Shown piece by piece: positions 8,845-17,737 of a stretch of 64,000 bases of DNA (position 1 is the stretch's first letter; the number at the start of each line of letters is the position of its first letter). The stretch spans positions 1 to 64,000 of the forward strand of contig JBDTRB010000003.1 in the NCBI GenBank assembly GCA_039931865.1. Direction: 5' to 3'. The DNA is from JALYUA01 sp039931865 (GTDB taxonomy: Bacteria > Acidobacteriota > Thermoanaerobaculia > UBA5066 > Gp7-AA6). The translations under genes and the position numbers were made by a program. Below the pieces are notes generated by a model. The model was given only the letters and a program-made list of their open reading frames with translations, was not told the DNA's origin and made no database searches.

Positions 8845-10184
8845 GCACTGTCGCGGGGGTCGCCCACGACGTCAAGGACCGCGACCTCGCGGAACGCGGA
8901 CGCCTGCGCATCGCCTGGGCGGAAGCCAGCATGCCCGTGCTCCGGCAGATCCGCGAGCGGTTCGAGAAGGAAAAGCCGTTCAAGGGGATCCGCATGTCGG
9001 CGTGCCTTCACGTCACGACGGAGACCGCGAATCTCGCGATAACGCTGGCGGCCGGGGGCGCCGACCTGGTCGTGTGCGGATCGAACCCGCTTTCGACGCA
9101 GGACGATGTCGCCGCTTCGCTGGTGGTCGACTCGGGGATCGCGGTGTACGCGGTCAAAGGCGAGGACCACAAGACGTACTACGAGCACATCCGCGCCGCG
9201 CTGGCGCACCGGCCGAACATCACGATGGACGACGGCGCCGACCTCGTTTCCTCTCTTCTGTTCCTCGCTCTCGGGAAGGATGCGGACGTCGATCCCGTCC
9301 TCCGGGAGTGGGCAAAGACGCTCTCGCCCGCCGACCGGCGGGGACTGCTCGACGGAATCGTGGGCGGGACCGAAGAGACGACGACGGGCGTCATCCGCCT
9401 GAAAGCGATGGAAAAAGATGGCGTCCTGAAGTTCCCGGTCGTCGCCGTGAACGAAGCGCGGACCAAACACCTTTTCGACAACCGCTACGGCACGGGGCAG
9501 TCGACGCTCGACGGGATCGTTCGCGCGACGAACCTCCTGGTCGCCGGCCTGAACGTGGTCGTCGCCGGCTACGGCTGGTGCGGACGCGGCGTGGCGATGC
9601 GGGCTCGGGGGCTCGGCGGCCACGTCATCGTCACCGAGATCGATCCGACGAAGGCGATCGAAGCCGTGCTCGACGGCTACCGCGTCATGACGATGGAGGA
9701 GGCCGCGAAAATCGGCGACATCTTCGTCACCGTGACGGGCAACAAGGGCGTCCTGCGCGAGGAACATTTCCGCGCGATGAAGGACGGCGCCGTGGTCTGC
9801 AACTCGGGCCACTTCAACGTCGAGATCGACATACCGGCGATGGTGAAGCTGTCGCGCGAGCGCCGCATGATCCGGGAGTTCGTCGAGGAGTACACCTTTT
9901 CTGATGGCCGCCGGGTGAATCTGCTCGCGGACGGGCGGCTTATCAACCTGTCGGCGGCGGAGGGGCATCCCGCGTCCGTCATGGACATGTCGTTCGCAAA
10001 CCAGGCGCTCGCGGCAGAATTCATGGTGAAGAACCATGCCTCGCTCGAGAAGAAGGTTTATACGGTTCCGGACGACATCGATCGAGAGATCGCCCGACTG
10101 AAGCTCGCGGCGATGGGAGTCGACATCGACGTCCCGAGCCCCGAGCAGGTCCGTTACATGAGCTCCTGGGAAGAGGGCACGTAA
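8841..10184 (+). CDS. ahcY: Adenosylhomocysteinase
   Basis: Hydrolyses S-adenosylhomocysteine to adenosine and homocysteine, completing the methyl cycle begun by metK. It has 447 residues. The substrate domain holds HVTTETANLAITLAAGGADL and CGSNPLSTQDDVAA. The NAD-binding GYGWCGRGVAMRARGLG follows, and SGHFNVEIDI lies further on. The C-terminus reads YMSSWEEGT. As I recall, this is the tail of archaeal/thermophile-type enzymes, not the KYYRY-like tail of the longer eukaryotic type. It starts within the metK stop (ATGA). Confidence 0.97.
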   Translation: MSTVAGVAHDVKDRDLAERGRLRIAWAEASMPVLRQIRERFEKEKPFKGIRMSACLHVTTETANLAITLAAGGADLVVCGSNPLSTQDDVAASLVVDSGIAVYAVKGEDHKTYYEHIRAALAHRPNITMDDGADLVSSLLFLALGKDADVDPVLREWAKTLSPADRRGLLDGIVGGTEETTTGVIRLKAMEKDGVLKFPVVAVNEARTKHLFDNRYGTGQSTLDGIVRATNLLVAGLNVVVAGYGWCGRGVAMRARGLGGHVIVTEIDPTKAIEAVLDGYRVMTMEEAAKIGDIFVTVTGNKGVLREEHFRAMKDGAVVCNSGHFNVEIDIPAMVKLSRERRMIREFVEEYTFSDGRRVNLLADGRLINLSAAEGHPASVMDMSFANQALAAEFMVKNHASLEKKVYTVPDDIDREIARLKLAAMGVDIDVPSPEQVRYMSSWEEGT

Positions 10185-10242
10185 GGGCCGGCGTTTTATT
10201 CGACGGCCTGCGCGCCCTGCTTCACGGAGCTCCTGGAAGACC

Positions 10243-11850
10243 ATGGTGAGGGGCGCGCGCGCCACGCTGATCGTCGGAATCCTGCTCGCCGCGGCGCTCG
10301 CGGCGGCGCAGGAGCCGGCTGCGGAAGAATTCTCCGCTCCCCGCATCGGCGAGATCCGCGTTCGCGCGCTCGACGTCTATTCGCCCGAGGAAGCGGCCCG
10401 GGGCTGGCTCTACCGCACCGCCAACGCCGTCCGGTTTCAAACCGCGGAAGCGGTGATCCGCAAGTTCCTCCTGTTTCGCGAGGGAGACGCGCTCGATCCC
10501 GCCAGACTGGCGGAGACGGAGCGCAACCTGCGCGCGCTTCCTTTCCTGAAGGCGGCTTCCGTTCGCGCGCTTGCGTCCCACGACGGCGTGGCCGACGTCG
10601 AGGTCGTCACCCAGGATTCGTGGACGACCCAGCCCGGTCTGTCGCTCGGTGGAAAGGGCGGCGCGACGACCTACGGATTCGATCTGCAGGAGAAAGACTT
10701 TCTCGGGACGGGCCGTCAGATCGCGCTCGGCTACGACAAGGGAACGGAGCGCACGAACCGCGTCATCGAATATACCGACCCGTACCTTTTCGGCGCCTAC
10801 TGGAAAGGCGATTTTGCCTACTCCTCGAACTCGGACGGCACGGAGAGCCGCGTCTTCGTGGGCCGGCCGTTCGTTTCGTTCATTGATCGCTGGGCGGCGG
10901 ACGGGCTCTTCGACCGGCTGACCTTGAACGCGCGGATCTTCGCGGACGGAGAGACTCTCTCGCGATACCGGCAGCGCCACCAGGAAGTGATGGCGCACTA
11001 CGGGATCGCGCTCGAGGCCGGCGACGCGAGAGCGCGCCGCCTGGTCTTCGGTTTCCACGGCTACGACGACCGCTTCGACCTGCTGAAGACGAGCCCCTCG
11101 GGCTTGCTCCCGGCGGACCGCCGCTTTCGTTTCTTGACCGTCGGATACGAGGACGTCCGAAACGCGTATCTGAAGTTGAACTACATCAACCGGGACGTCC
11201 GATACGAAGACTTCAACCTGGGCCGGCGGATAGGAGCCGAGATCGGCCTCTCTCCTTCGGGCTTCGGAGGCGCGAATACGACCGGCGTGCTGCGGCTCGA
11301 ACTCGCCCAGGGTTGGCGCGTCTCGGATGAGAGTTTTCTGACCGCGCGGCTGGCCTATGAGACGCGGTGGGACGGCGCGCCTGCCAACGAGATCGTCTCC
11401 GGCAGCGTCTTTTTCGCGCACAAGTTCCGTGGCGCGCCGCTCGAGACCTTCGTCTCGCGGCTCGTCGTCGACCGCGGGTGGAATCTGGACCGGGACGTGC
11501 AGTTCTTCGCCGACGGGCAGAACGGTCTCCGTGGGTACCGGCTCTACGCGTTCGAAGGCGACAAGCGCATCGTCTGGAACGCGGAACAGCGATTCTTCGT
11601 CGGCCGCGAGTTCCTGCAGCTCTTTTCTCCCGGAGCCGCGATCTTCTTCGACACCGGGGCGGCGACGCCGCCCGGTCAGCCGCTGCGCCTCGGCGATTTC
11701 AAGAGCGACGTCGGGGTGGGCCTGCGCATCGCGATCACGCGGGCCGCGACGAACAGCGTTCTGCGTTTCGACCTGGCCTACGCTTTGAACCCCGACCCGC
11801 GGGGACGGCGCGGATTTCTGGTTTCGTTTTCCAGCGGACAGGTGTTCTGA
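10243..11850 (+). CDS. BamA/TamA-like outer-membrane beta-barrel (surface antigen D15 family)
   Basis: A 535-residue Omp85-like protein. A signal peptide (about residues 1-23, ending ALAAAQE) is followed by one POTRA-like domain (about 35-115; VIRKFLLFREGDALDPARLAETERNLRALPFLK). A beta-barrel with alternating aromatic strands runs to the C-terminal phenylalanine (SFSSGQVF). True BamA has five POTRA domains, so this is more likely a specialised barrel or translocator. It is 58 bases after ahcY, and a terminator was not evident between them. Confidence 0.85.
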   Translation: MVRGARATLIVGILLAAALAAAQEPAAEEFSAPRIGEIRVRALDVYSPEEAARGWLYRTANAVRFQTAEAVIRKFLLFREGDALDPARLAETERNLRALPFLKAASVRALASHDGVADVEVVTQDSWTTQPGLSLGGKGGATTYGFDLQEKDFLGTGRQIALGYDKGTERTNRVIEYTDPYLFGAYWKGDFAYSSNSDGTESRVFVGRPFVSFIDRWAADGLFDRLTLNARIFADGETLSRYRQRHQEVMAHYGIALEAGDARARRLVFGFHGYDDRFDLLKTSPSGLLPADRRFRFLTVGYEDVRNAYLKLNYINRDVRYEDFNLGRRIGAEIGLSPSGFGGANTTGVLRLELAQGWRVSDESFLTARLAYETRWDGAPANEIVSGSVFFAHKFRGAPLETFVSRLVVDRGWNLDRDVQFFADGQNGLRGYRLYAFEGDKRIVWNAEQRFFVGREFLQLFSPGAAIFFDTGAATPPGQPLRLGDFKSDVGVGLRIAITRAATNSVLRFDLAYALNPDPRGRRGFLVSFSSGQVF

Positions 11851-11891
11851 GAGGAGCGGGCGAGGGTCCACGGGAGTGGAGTCGGGCGTTC

Positions 11892-11919
11892 ATTGCGCAT
11901 TGCGCATTGCGGATTGCGC
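11892..11919. repeat. Heptamer tandem array (ATTGCGC)x4
   Basis: Four ATTGCGC units (third unit ends in G instead of C) lie in the short spacer between the convergent barrel gene and lptFG. It is one of several short tandem arrays at gene boundaries in this window. Confidence 0.85.
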
Positions 11920-11943
11920 CGTCCGCCGTTTTCTCTGAGCGGA

Positions 11944-14235
11944 TCAGGTTCTCAAGCGCAACATCAGCCAGGCTGCCGCCGTCGCGGCGAGGACGTTCGG
12001 GGACCACGCTGCGAGCACGGCCGGGAGGGCACCGACCTCTCCCACCTTCGTGAAGAACGCGCCCGCGATCAGGAACGCCATTCCGAGCGCGAGGCCGACC
12101 CCGATCCCGGCAAGTGTTCCCTTTTTCCCGATCCGGAAAGCGAACGGTACAGCGAGAAGCGCCATCAGGGGAATGAGCAGGGGAGTCGCGAGCTTCGCCT
12201 GCAGCGCGGTGTCGAGCACGCCGGTCGGATAGCCGCTGGTCTTCAGCCGCCGGGCATAGCGCTGCAGCTCGCGAAACCGCATCTCATCGGCCCCGCGGCG
12301 CGCGCGTGTGAAGGAGGTCGGCGGGTCGCCCGCGATGCGCTCCTCGAGATACGTGCGGTAGGAGGCCTCCGATGCGCTGCCGAACGCGCGGCTCCACCCC
12401 TGGCGCAGGACCCACGAATGGCCGTCCCACGCCGCTTCCCTCGCGACGTCCCGGCGGATCACCTCGAACGCGTCGGAGAACTGGAACACGCTCGGGGAGA
12501 TGAGGATGCCTTTTTCGGGATCGCTCGCCTCCTGGTGCCAGATCGACCGTCCCGGGCCGTAGTGCCACCGCCTTTCCGTGGGGGTCGAGAGCCCGTAATC
12601 CACGGGCCTCCCGTAGATGATGTTCTTGTACTGCGCCTGTTCGCGCTGAGCCTCAGGGAGGACGTACTCGCCGGCCGCAAACGCCAGCCCGGCAGCCAGG
12701 AAGGAGACGACGACGATCGGCGCCCCGAGGCGGTGGAGTGACACGCCGTTGGCTCGGAACGCGGTGTCCTCGTTGTTCCGGGAAAGGATGCCGAGCGCGA
12801 TGAGCGTCGACAGGAGGATGGCGAACGGGGCGATCTGCAGCGAGATCGTCAGCAGAAAGTTGCGGTAATACCCGAGGACGACCTCGGCGCTCGGTCGGTT
12901 CCTGGCGATCTTGTCGATGTGCTCGGCGTAATCGACAATGACGGCGAGCAGGAGAACCGAAGCCGCAACGAGGAAGAACACGGAAAGAAAGCGGGCGAGC
13001 ACGTAGCGGTCGAGAAGAGTGGGGAAGCGGAGGAGACCCGAGAACACCGACCGTGGCGCCGTTTCGACCCGCCCGGCGGGACCCGCCTTCTCTTCGAGAG
13101 ACCGTTTCCGCCAGGGAAACCGCCACCGCCCCCTGTCCCGGCCGCCGCGGATCATCGCCGCCGCGCCCAGACCGAGGAGTACGACGTTGGGCAGCCAGAT
13201 GGCGAGCCCCGGAGCGAGACGCCCCTCTTGAGCCCACGTCTCTCCGCTCGACAGCAAAACGTAATAAAGGACGATGATCGCGAGCGACATCGCGAAGCCG
13301 CTTCCTTTGCCGCCACGCCGGGACGTTTCGGCGAGCGGGATGCCCACGATCGCGAAGGCGATACAGGCGAACGGGATCGACAGCTTCTTGTGAATCTCCA
13401 CCCAGGCGAGTCGGTATTGTTCGGGCGGGAGGCGCGGGCTCTTTCGGACGGTGGCCAGGAGCTCCGAGAGGGACTGCGACCGCAGCGCCTTGTCGAAGGA
13501 GACGCGCGTCGAGGCGGGATTCCCAACGTCTCCTGCGAGCAGAATCCGCTGCGTCTCGTTTCGGTTGGTGCGGTAACGGGATGGGTCCGCGGGGTTGAAA
13601 TCGTGGAGGGTCGAGGACACGAGGTCGAGCCAGAGGTGGTCGCCTTCCAGGTTCAGTGTGCCGCGGCGAGCGACGATGACCTGCGATTTTTCCTCTTCGC
13701 CGACCTGGAGGAAAACCCCTTCGAGGGACCGGCCATCCGCCGCCGAGCGGTCGAAGAACAGGGTCAACCCGGGACGGACTTCGCGGAACGTCCTCGGCTG
13801 GACCACGTTGACGACCGACGTCGCGGCGACCCTCGCGAGGCTCCGTGTCAGGGTGTCGTTGGCCTGCGGCAGGACGAGGTTGTAGCAGACGAACACGACC
13901 CCGGCCAGGAAGAGCGCCGCCCAGAGCGCGGGGCGCGCGATGGCCGCCGGACCCACACCACAGGCCCGCAGGGCGACGACCTCGGAGTCCGCGGAGAGCC
14001 GTCCGATCCCGATCAGTACACCCAGAAGGAACGCCATCGGGAGCGTCAGAACGATGATCCAGGGCAGGGACAGCACGACGAGCCAGACGACCTCGCCCAG
14101 GGTGGCGCTCCGCCGCACAAAGAAGTCCGCGAGGAAGTAGATCGTCCGGACGAGAAGGATGAACGTGTAGGCCGAAAAGCCGAGGAGAAAGGGGGGCCAG
14201 ATCTCGCGAAGCACCGACCGAGAGATGAGGCGCAT
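11944..14235 (-). CDS. Fused LptF-LptG permease of the LPS exporter
   Basis: One uninterrupted 763-residue ORF that contains two complete YjgP/YjgQ units. The first (about residues 1-365) has LWAALFLAGVVFVCYNLVLP, a periplasmic jellyroll and IPFACIAFAIVGIPLAETSRRGGKGSG. The second starts near residue 400 (RFPTLLDRYVLARFLSVFFL), has EYVLPEAQREQAQYKN, and ends with the matching FAFRIGKKGTLAGIGVGLALG block. In most bacteria these are separate proteins that pair over an LptB dimer to extract LPS from the inner membrane. Here one chain would supply both halves. ATG at 14235; lptB and the LptC/A-like gene lie about 13 kb away on the same strand. Confidence 0.9.
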   Translation of the reverse strand: MRLISRSVLREIWPPFLLGFSAYTFILLVRTIYFLADFFVRRSATLGEVVWLVVLSLPWIIVLTLPMAFLLGVLIGIGRLSADSEVVALRACGVGPAAIARPALWAALFLAGVVFVCYNLVLPQANDTLTRSLARVAATSVVNVVQPRTFREVRPGLTLFFDRSAADGRSLEGVFLQVGEEEKSQVIVARRGTLNLEGDHLWLDLVSSTLHDFNPADPSRYRTNRNETQRILLAGDVGNPASTRVSFDKALRSQSLSELLATVRKSPRLPPEQYRLAWVEIHKKLSIPFACIAFAIVGIPLAETSRRGGKGSGFAMSLAIIVLYYVLLSSGETWAQEGRLAPGLAIWLPNVVLLGLGAAAMIRGGRDRGRWRFPWRKRSLEEKAGPAGRVETAPRSVFSGLLRFPTLLDRYVLARFLSVFFLVAASVLLLAVIVDYAEHIDKIARNRPSAEVVLGYYRNFLLTISLQIAPFAILLSTLIALGILSRNNEDTAFRANGVSLHRLGAPIVVVSFLAAGLAFAAGEYVLPEAQREQAQYKNIIYGRPVDYGLSTPTERRWHYGPGRSIWHQEASDPEKGILISPSVFQFSDAFEVIRRDVAREAAWDGHSWVLRQGWSRAFGSASEASYRTYLEERIAGDPPTSFTRARRGADEMRFRELQRYARRLKTSGYPTGVLDTALQAKLATPLLIPLMALLAVPFAFRIGKKGTLAGIGVGLALGMAFLIAGAFFTKVGEVGALPAVLAAWSPNVLAATAAAWLMLRLRT

Positions 14236-15571
14236 CGACTGATCAAGGTATCAGGTTGCCGGGAGACGGGCCGGGGAAGCTCAGACCTCGAAAGGCGCCT
14301 CCGGAAGGTCAAGCAGCCGATCGATCCGGTATACCGCTTCGCCGTGATGCGACGGCCGGATGTCATCCGGTGCGGACCCGCTGACGCGTCTTCGAGATTG
14401 ACGACGGCGATCCCCGCCCACGTCCCGACAACCTCGCTTCAAATCCGCTGCGCATCGCGGCGCAGGACGCCGTCGACGGTCACTCGCGCGAGCCGCCCCC
14501 CGCAAGAGCTTTCGACCGACGGCGACAGCCACCGCGGCCTTGAATAAACCGTTTCCGGAGGCACGCCAGCTGTCTACGTGCCGCAGCTCGAAGCCGCGAT
14601 CTTCTGCCCGCTCGCGGAAGTGAGAGCGTTATCGCGAACCGGCCACTTGCGGAGACGCCGGTCTTCGCTCGAGTCCCGTTGTCCCGGACCCGGATCCGCA
14701 CGTTCCGAGCCCGGGCGCCGGTCCGGAGCCCCGGCGGCGCCCCGTCAGTAAGCGGGTCGGCGGCAGCGCCCTGCGGGCTCGTAGCGGCGACTTTACATAA
14801 TGTATCTTATCGGACTCTGCAATCCGGCCTTCGGGATTCCATGATTAGGCGGCGTCAAGAGCGCCTGCTCGCCTGGCGCAACTCGCCGAACGCTCCCGAA
14901 TCCTCCCTTACCTGCATGGTCCATGTAAATGGGTCCTCGTGGCTCGCTCGTCTCCCTCGCAGTCGACGGCTGCGGACCTCGATCGTTCGCGCGGGCGTTC
15001 GCGCCGAGACCGTGGCGTTCAGGCCCTCTTGAAGAGAATCCGCGCAGGCTCAAGCTCGTGAGTCTACGGTCGCGACGCGCCGGTCCGGGTGGCGGCGTTT
15101 GGTTCCAGGGACGTCCCTTCAAAGATCGGCCATGCCTTCGTCGCCAAATCGATATCTCCGACCCTCCAACGACTGTTGATACCCGTTCACCATGTCTCCG
15201 AACGCCCTGTCCACCATCTCTCCGGTCTATATACTCCCCCGATCGCGGGAGGAGAAGCCGTGGAAGACCCTGAAGGAAGCTGCTCTGGCCCCTCGACTCG
15301 CTGATAGAAAGGGAGAGGGCGTGAGGGGCCAGGATGAGCCGTCACTCCACCCTCTCCCAGGTCTCGGGGAGACATAGAGGCGGACCGATGATCGCCTTCG
15401 CCATTTCGCAGAGTCCACGCGCCGTGCGGTCACCGTAACGTGCGGTCGCCGTCGAGGTCTGCCTGCTTCCGCGACTTCACGGGGGCGCGCTTCCGCGGGT
15501 TGAATCGCCGCGTTCATCGGACCCTCTGATCCGCGATAGCCCCGAGCGTCGGCGGCCACTCCGATTCCGCT
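14236..15571. other. Gene-poor region between lptFG and parB
   Basis: About 1.3 kb in which no ORF looks convincingly coding. Short open stretches exist on both strands (for example 14281-14532 minus, 14679-15032 plus) but have arginine-rich, shadow-like composition and no motif I know. The segment at 14783-14815 is locally AT-rich with the palindrome TACATAATGTA. A GGGAGAGGG (near 15309) and a CCCTCTCCC (near 15350) could pair. No DnaA box, consensus parS, tRNA, tmRNA or RNase P signature was found by eye. It may hold decayed genes or ParB sites of unfamiliar sequence. Confidence 0.5.
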
Positions 15572-16423
15572 CTAAGGCTTCGGCTCCTCGAGGTCGATTT
15601 CGCCGCTCTCGAGTTGGTCGATAATTCCGCGGAGCGTCTCGATCAGTTCTCTCTTTTCCACTTTCGCTTTCTGAAAAGACAGATTGAGCTTGAACGGCGC
15701 GCCTTCGGGTTTGTACACGAACGAAAATCTTGGCGCTCTCTCCTGCGGAGGCGTGCCTTCTTTTTTCTGCGCGCGCAGATCATCGCGGGTCGAACCCGAC
15801 GCGACGGCTTCGATTGCGTCGCGCATTTTTTCTGGATCATCGAGACGGGCGATCTGAAGAAGAACGGATCGTGCGGTGATGTCGGCGCGCCGACATTCGT
15901 CGCGAAGATCTTCGGGGATCGAGAGGAGCGTCATCGCTTCGGTCACCGACACTCGCGACTTACCGACGGAGTCCGCGATCTGCTGCTGCGTGTATCCATG
16001 ACGCGCCGCGAGCGACGAGTATCCCTCCGCTTCTTCGAACGCGTGAAGGTCGCGGCGGTGAAGGTTCTCGATCAAAGCAATTTCGACGACTTCGTTTTCG
16101 GGAACGTCGAGCTCGATGCAAGGAACCTCGGTCAATCCTGCTTCCATTGCGGCGCGGAACCGTCTCTCCCCCGCGATGATCCGGAATCGCCCGTCGGCGA
16201 TCGGTTTGACGAGCAGCGGTTCGAGCACGCCTTTCGATTCGATCGAGCGCCGCAGCTCGGTCAGATCACCGACGTTTGTGCGGGGCTGCTCCGGGTTGGT
16301 CTCGATCTCTTCCATCGAGATCCAGCGGCCGAGCGAGCCGCCGAACCGCGAGGAAAGCGATTCGACGAAATGAGAATCGTGCTGCATCCGCGCTTCCACC
16401 GGGAGTCCTCTTCGTTTAGACAC
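15572..16423 (-). CDS. parB: ParB/Spo0J-family partition protein
   Basis: A 283-residue centromere-binding CTPase. The ParB/Srx domain has the nucleotide-binding GERRFRAAMEAGL and ENLHRRDLHAFEEAEGY (near residues 75-130). The helix-turn-helix is YTQQQIADSVGKSRVSV. The C-terminal third is unlike the short dimerisation tail of Spo0J and was not recognised. The GTG start at 16423 lies inside the last codons of parA, an 8-bp overlap that implies coupled translation. Chromosomal and plasmid-type ParB cannot be separated with certainty, but the housekeeping context favours chromosomal. Confidence 0.93.
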   Translation of the reverse strand: MSKRRGLPVEARMQHDSHFVESLSSRFGGSLGRWISMEEIETNPEQPRTNVGDLTELRRSIESKGVLEPLLVKPIADGRFRIIAGERRFRAAMEAGLTEVPCIELDVPENEVVEIALIENLHRRDLHAFEEAEGYSSLAARHGYTQQQIADSVGKSRVSVTEAMTLLSIPEDLRDECRRADITARSVLLQIARLDDPEKMRDAIEAVASGSTRDDLRAQKKEGTPPQERAPRFSFVYKPEGAPFKLNLSFQKAKVEKRELIETLRGIIDQLESGEIDLEEPKP

Positions 16424-17171
16424 GGGACAGCACCTCCTCGGAAAGGGAGTAATACTCGGCGGCCCCGCTCGAGCGGGGCGCGAACGTGAAGATCGATTCC
16501 CTGTGCGCAGGGCTCTCCTCCAGGCGCACGCTCTTCGAGATCGTCGTCTTGAAGACCTTATCGCCGAAAACCGTCGCGATCTGTTCGTACACGTCTTTTC
16601 CGATCACGGTCCGGCGGTCGTGCAGGGTGATCACGACTCCCAGGATCCGCAGTGTGGGATTCGGGCGGGCCTTGATCTTCTCGATCGTTTCGAGGAGGTC
16701 ATCCGTGCCCTCGAGAGCGAAGTACGAGGACTGGATCGGGATCAAAATGTGGGTCGACGCGACCATCGCGTTCACCGTAATCATGCCGAGGGTGGGCGGT
16801 GTGTCGATCAGGATCGCGTCGTAGCTCCCCCTCGCGCCGTCGATTTTGTCGCGCAGCCGGAAGTGTCCGTCAATCTCGCCCAGCAGCTTCGATTCGATCT
16901 TGGCCAGCGCGATCCGCGCGGGGGCGATGTCCAGATTCGGGACCTCGGATTTGCGGATCACGTCCTGCAGCGACACCGTCGACTCCGTCAAAACGTCGAA
17001 CATGGACTTCTCGACCGTTCGCCGGTCGATGTACGACATCGTGCTGTTCGCCTGCGGATCGAGGTCGATCAGGAGGGTGCGCATGCCCTTGGAGGCGAGC
17101 GCGGCGGCGAGGTTGATGGCCGTGGTGGTCTTTCCGACGCCACCCTTTTGATTCGTGATGGAGATGATCAC
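16416..17171 (-). CDS. parA: ParA-family chromosome partitioning ATPase
   Basis: A 251-residue Walker-type ATPase that acts with ParB to segregate DNA. The deviant Walker A is NQKGGVGKTTTAINLA (residues 7-22). The A' motif is LLIDLDPQANST and Walker B is DAILIDTPPTLG. A GTG at 17171 is chosen because the protein then begins directly with the first beta-strand (IISITNQKGG), as in the family. The frame is open further upstream but codes for proline/arginine-rich sequence. parA precedes parB in the transcript. Confidence 0.93.
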   Translation of the reverse strand: MIISITNQKGGVGKTTTAINLAAALASKGMRTLLIDLDPQANSTMSYIDRRTVEKSMFDVLTESTVSLQDVIRKSEVPNLDIAPARIALAKIESKLLGEIDGHFRLRDKIDGARGSYDAILIDTPPTLGMITVNAMVASTHILIPIQSSYFALEGTDDLLETIEKIKARPNPTLRILGVVITLHDRRTVIGKDVYEQIATVFGDKVFKTTISKSVRLEESPAHRESIFTFAPRSSGAAEYYSLSEEVLSRV

Positions 17172-17257
17172 CGGAAAAGAAAGTATCAGTTCTGGGTTTG
17201 GAGTTCTCGATGTTTGTCCGCGGCCGGGCGTTTCTCGGCGAGCACCCGCCCCGTGGA

Positions 17258-17737
17258 TCACATCCGGTATTTGCCGAGATCTTCCGGATTCACTTCCTCG
17301 AGCCACTTTTTCAGCTTCTCGGGATCCGTCGCCCCTTCCGCGCGCACTGTCTTGCTGCGCTCGAGAACGTCTTCCTCGACGAAGATTTCCGCGCGCGCCC
17401 GCAACGCCAGAGCGATCGCGTCGCTCGGTCGACTATCGACCGTCCAGCGTTCTTCGCCGCGGGAAAGGTGCAGACGGGCGAAGAACGTGTTGTCCTTCAG
17501 CTCGTTGACGACGATGCGATCGACGTGCACGCCCAGCTCTGAGAGCACGTTGTGGAGCAGGTCGTGCGTCATCGGGCGAGGAGCCTGGATCTTTTCCATC
17601 TCGATCGCAATCGCGTTCGCTTCGAAGATTCCGACCCAGATCGGTAAGAACGCGCCGTCGTTCTGATCTCGCAGAATGACCACCGGCATATTGCTCACGG
17701 GGTCCATCAGCAGACCCTTGATTTCCATTTTCACCAT
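17258..17737 (-). CDS. Bifunctional nuclease family protein (DUF151)
   Basis: A 159-residue protein of the BFN/DUF151 family, which includes plant proteins reported to have RNase and DNase activity. The bacterial role is poorly known. Family features visible are VVILRDQNDGAFLPIWVGIF near the start, the RPMTHDLLHNVL helix, and the RPSDAIALALR motif. A C-terminal helical extension ends in LEEVNPEDLGKYRM. The ATG at 17737 has a GAGGAG ribosome site and overlaps the end of miaB by 7 bases. Confidence 0.85.
   Translation of the reverse strand: MVKMEIKGLLMDPVSNMPVVILRDQNDGAFLPIWVGIFEANAIAIEMEKIQAPRPMTHDLLHNVLSELGVHVDRIVVNELKDNTFFARLHLSRGEERWTVDSRPSDAIALALRARAEIFVEEDVLERSKTVRAEGATDPEKLKKWLEEVNPEDLGKYRM

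Noticed and set aside
10185..10242. Terminator between ahcY and the barrel gene (GGCCGGCG ... CGACGGCC)
   Set aside because: The stem is imperfect and has no U-tract.
14281..14532. Minus-strand ORF in the gene-poor region, possible decayed toxin-antitoxin or DUF4258 remnant
   Set aside because: Weak resemblance only in scattered frames; no conserved motif could be confirmed.
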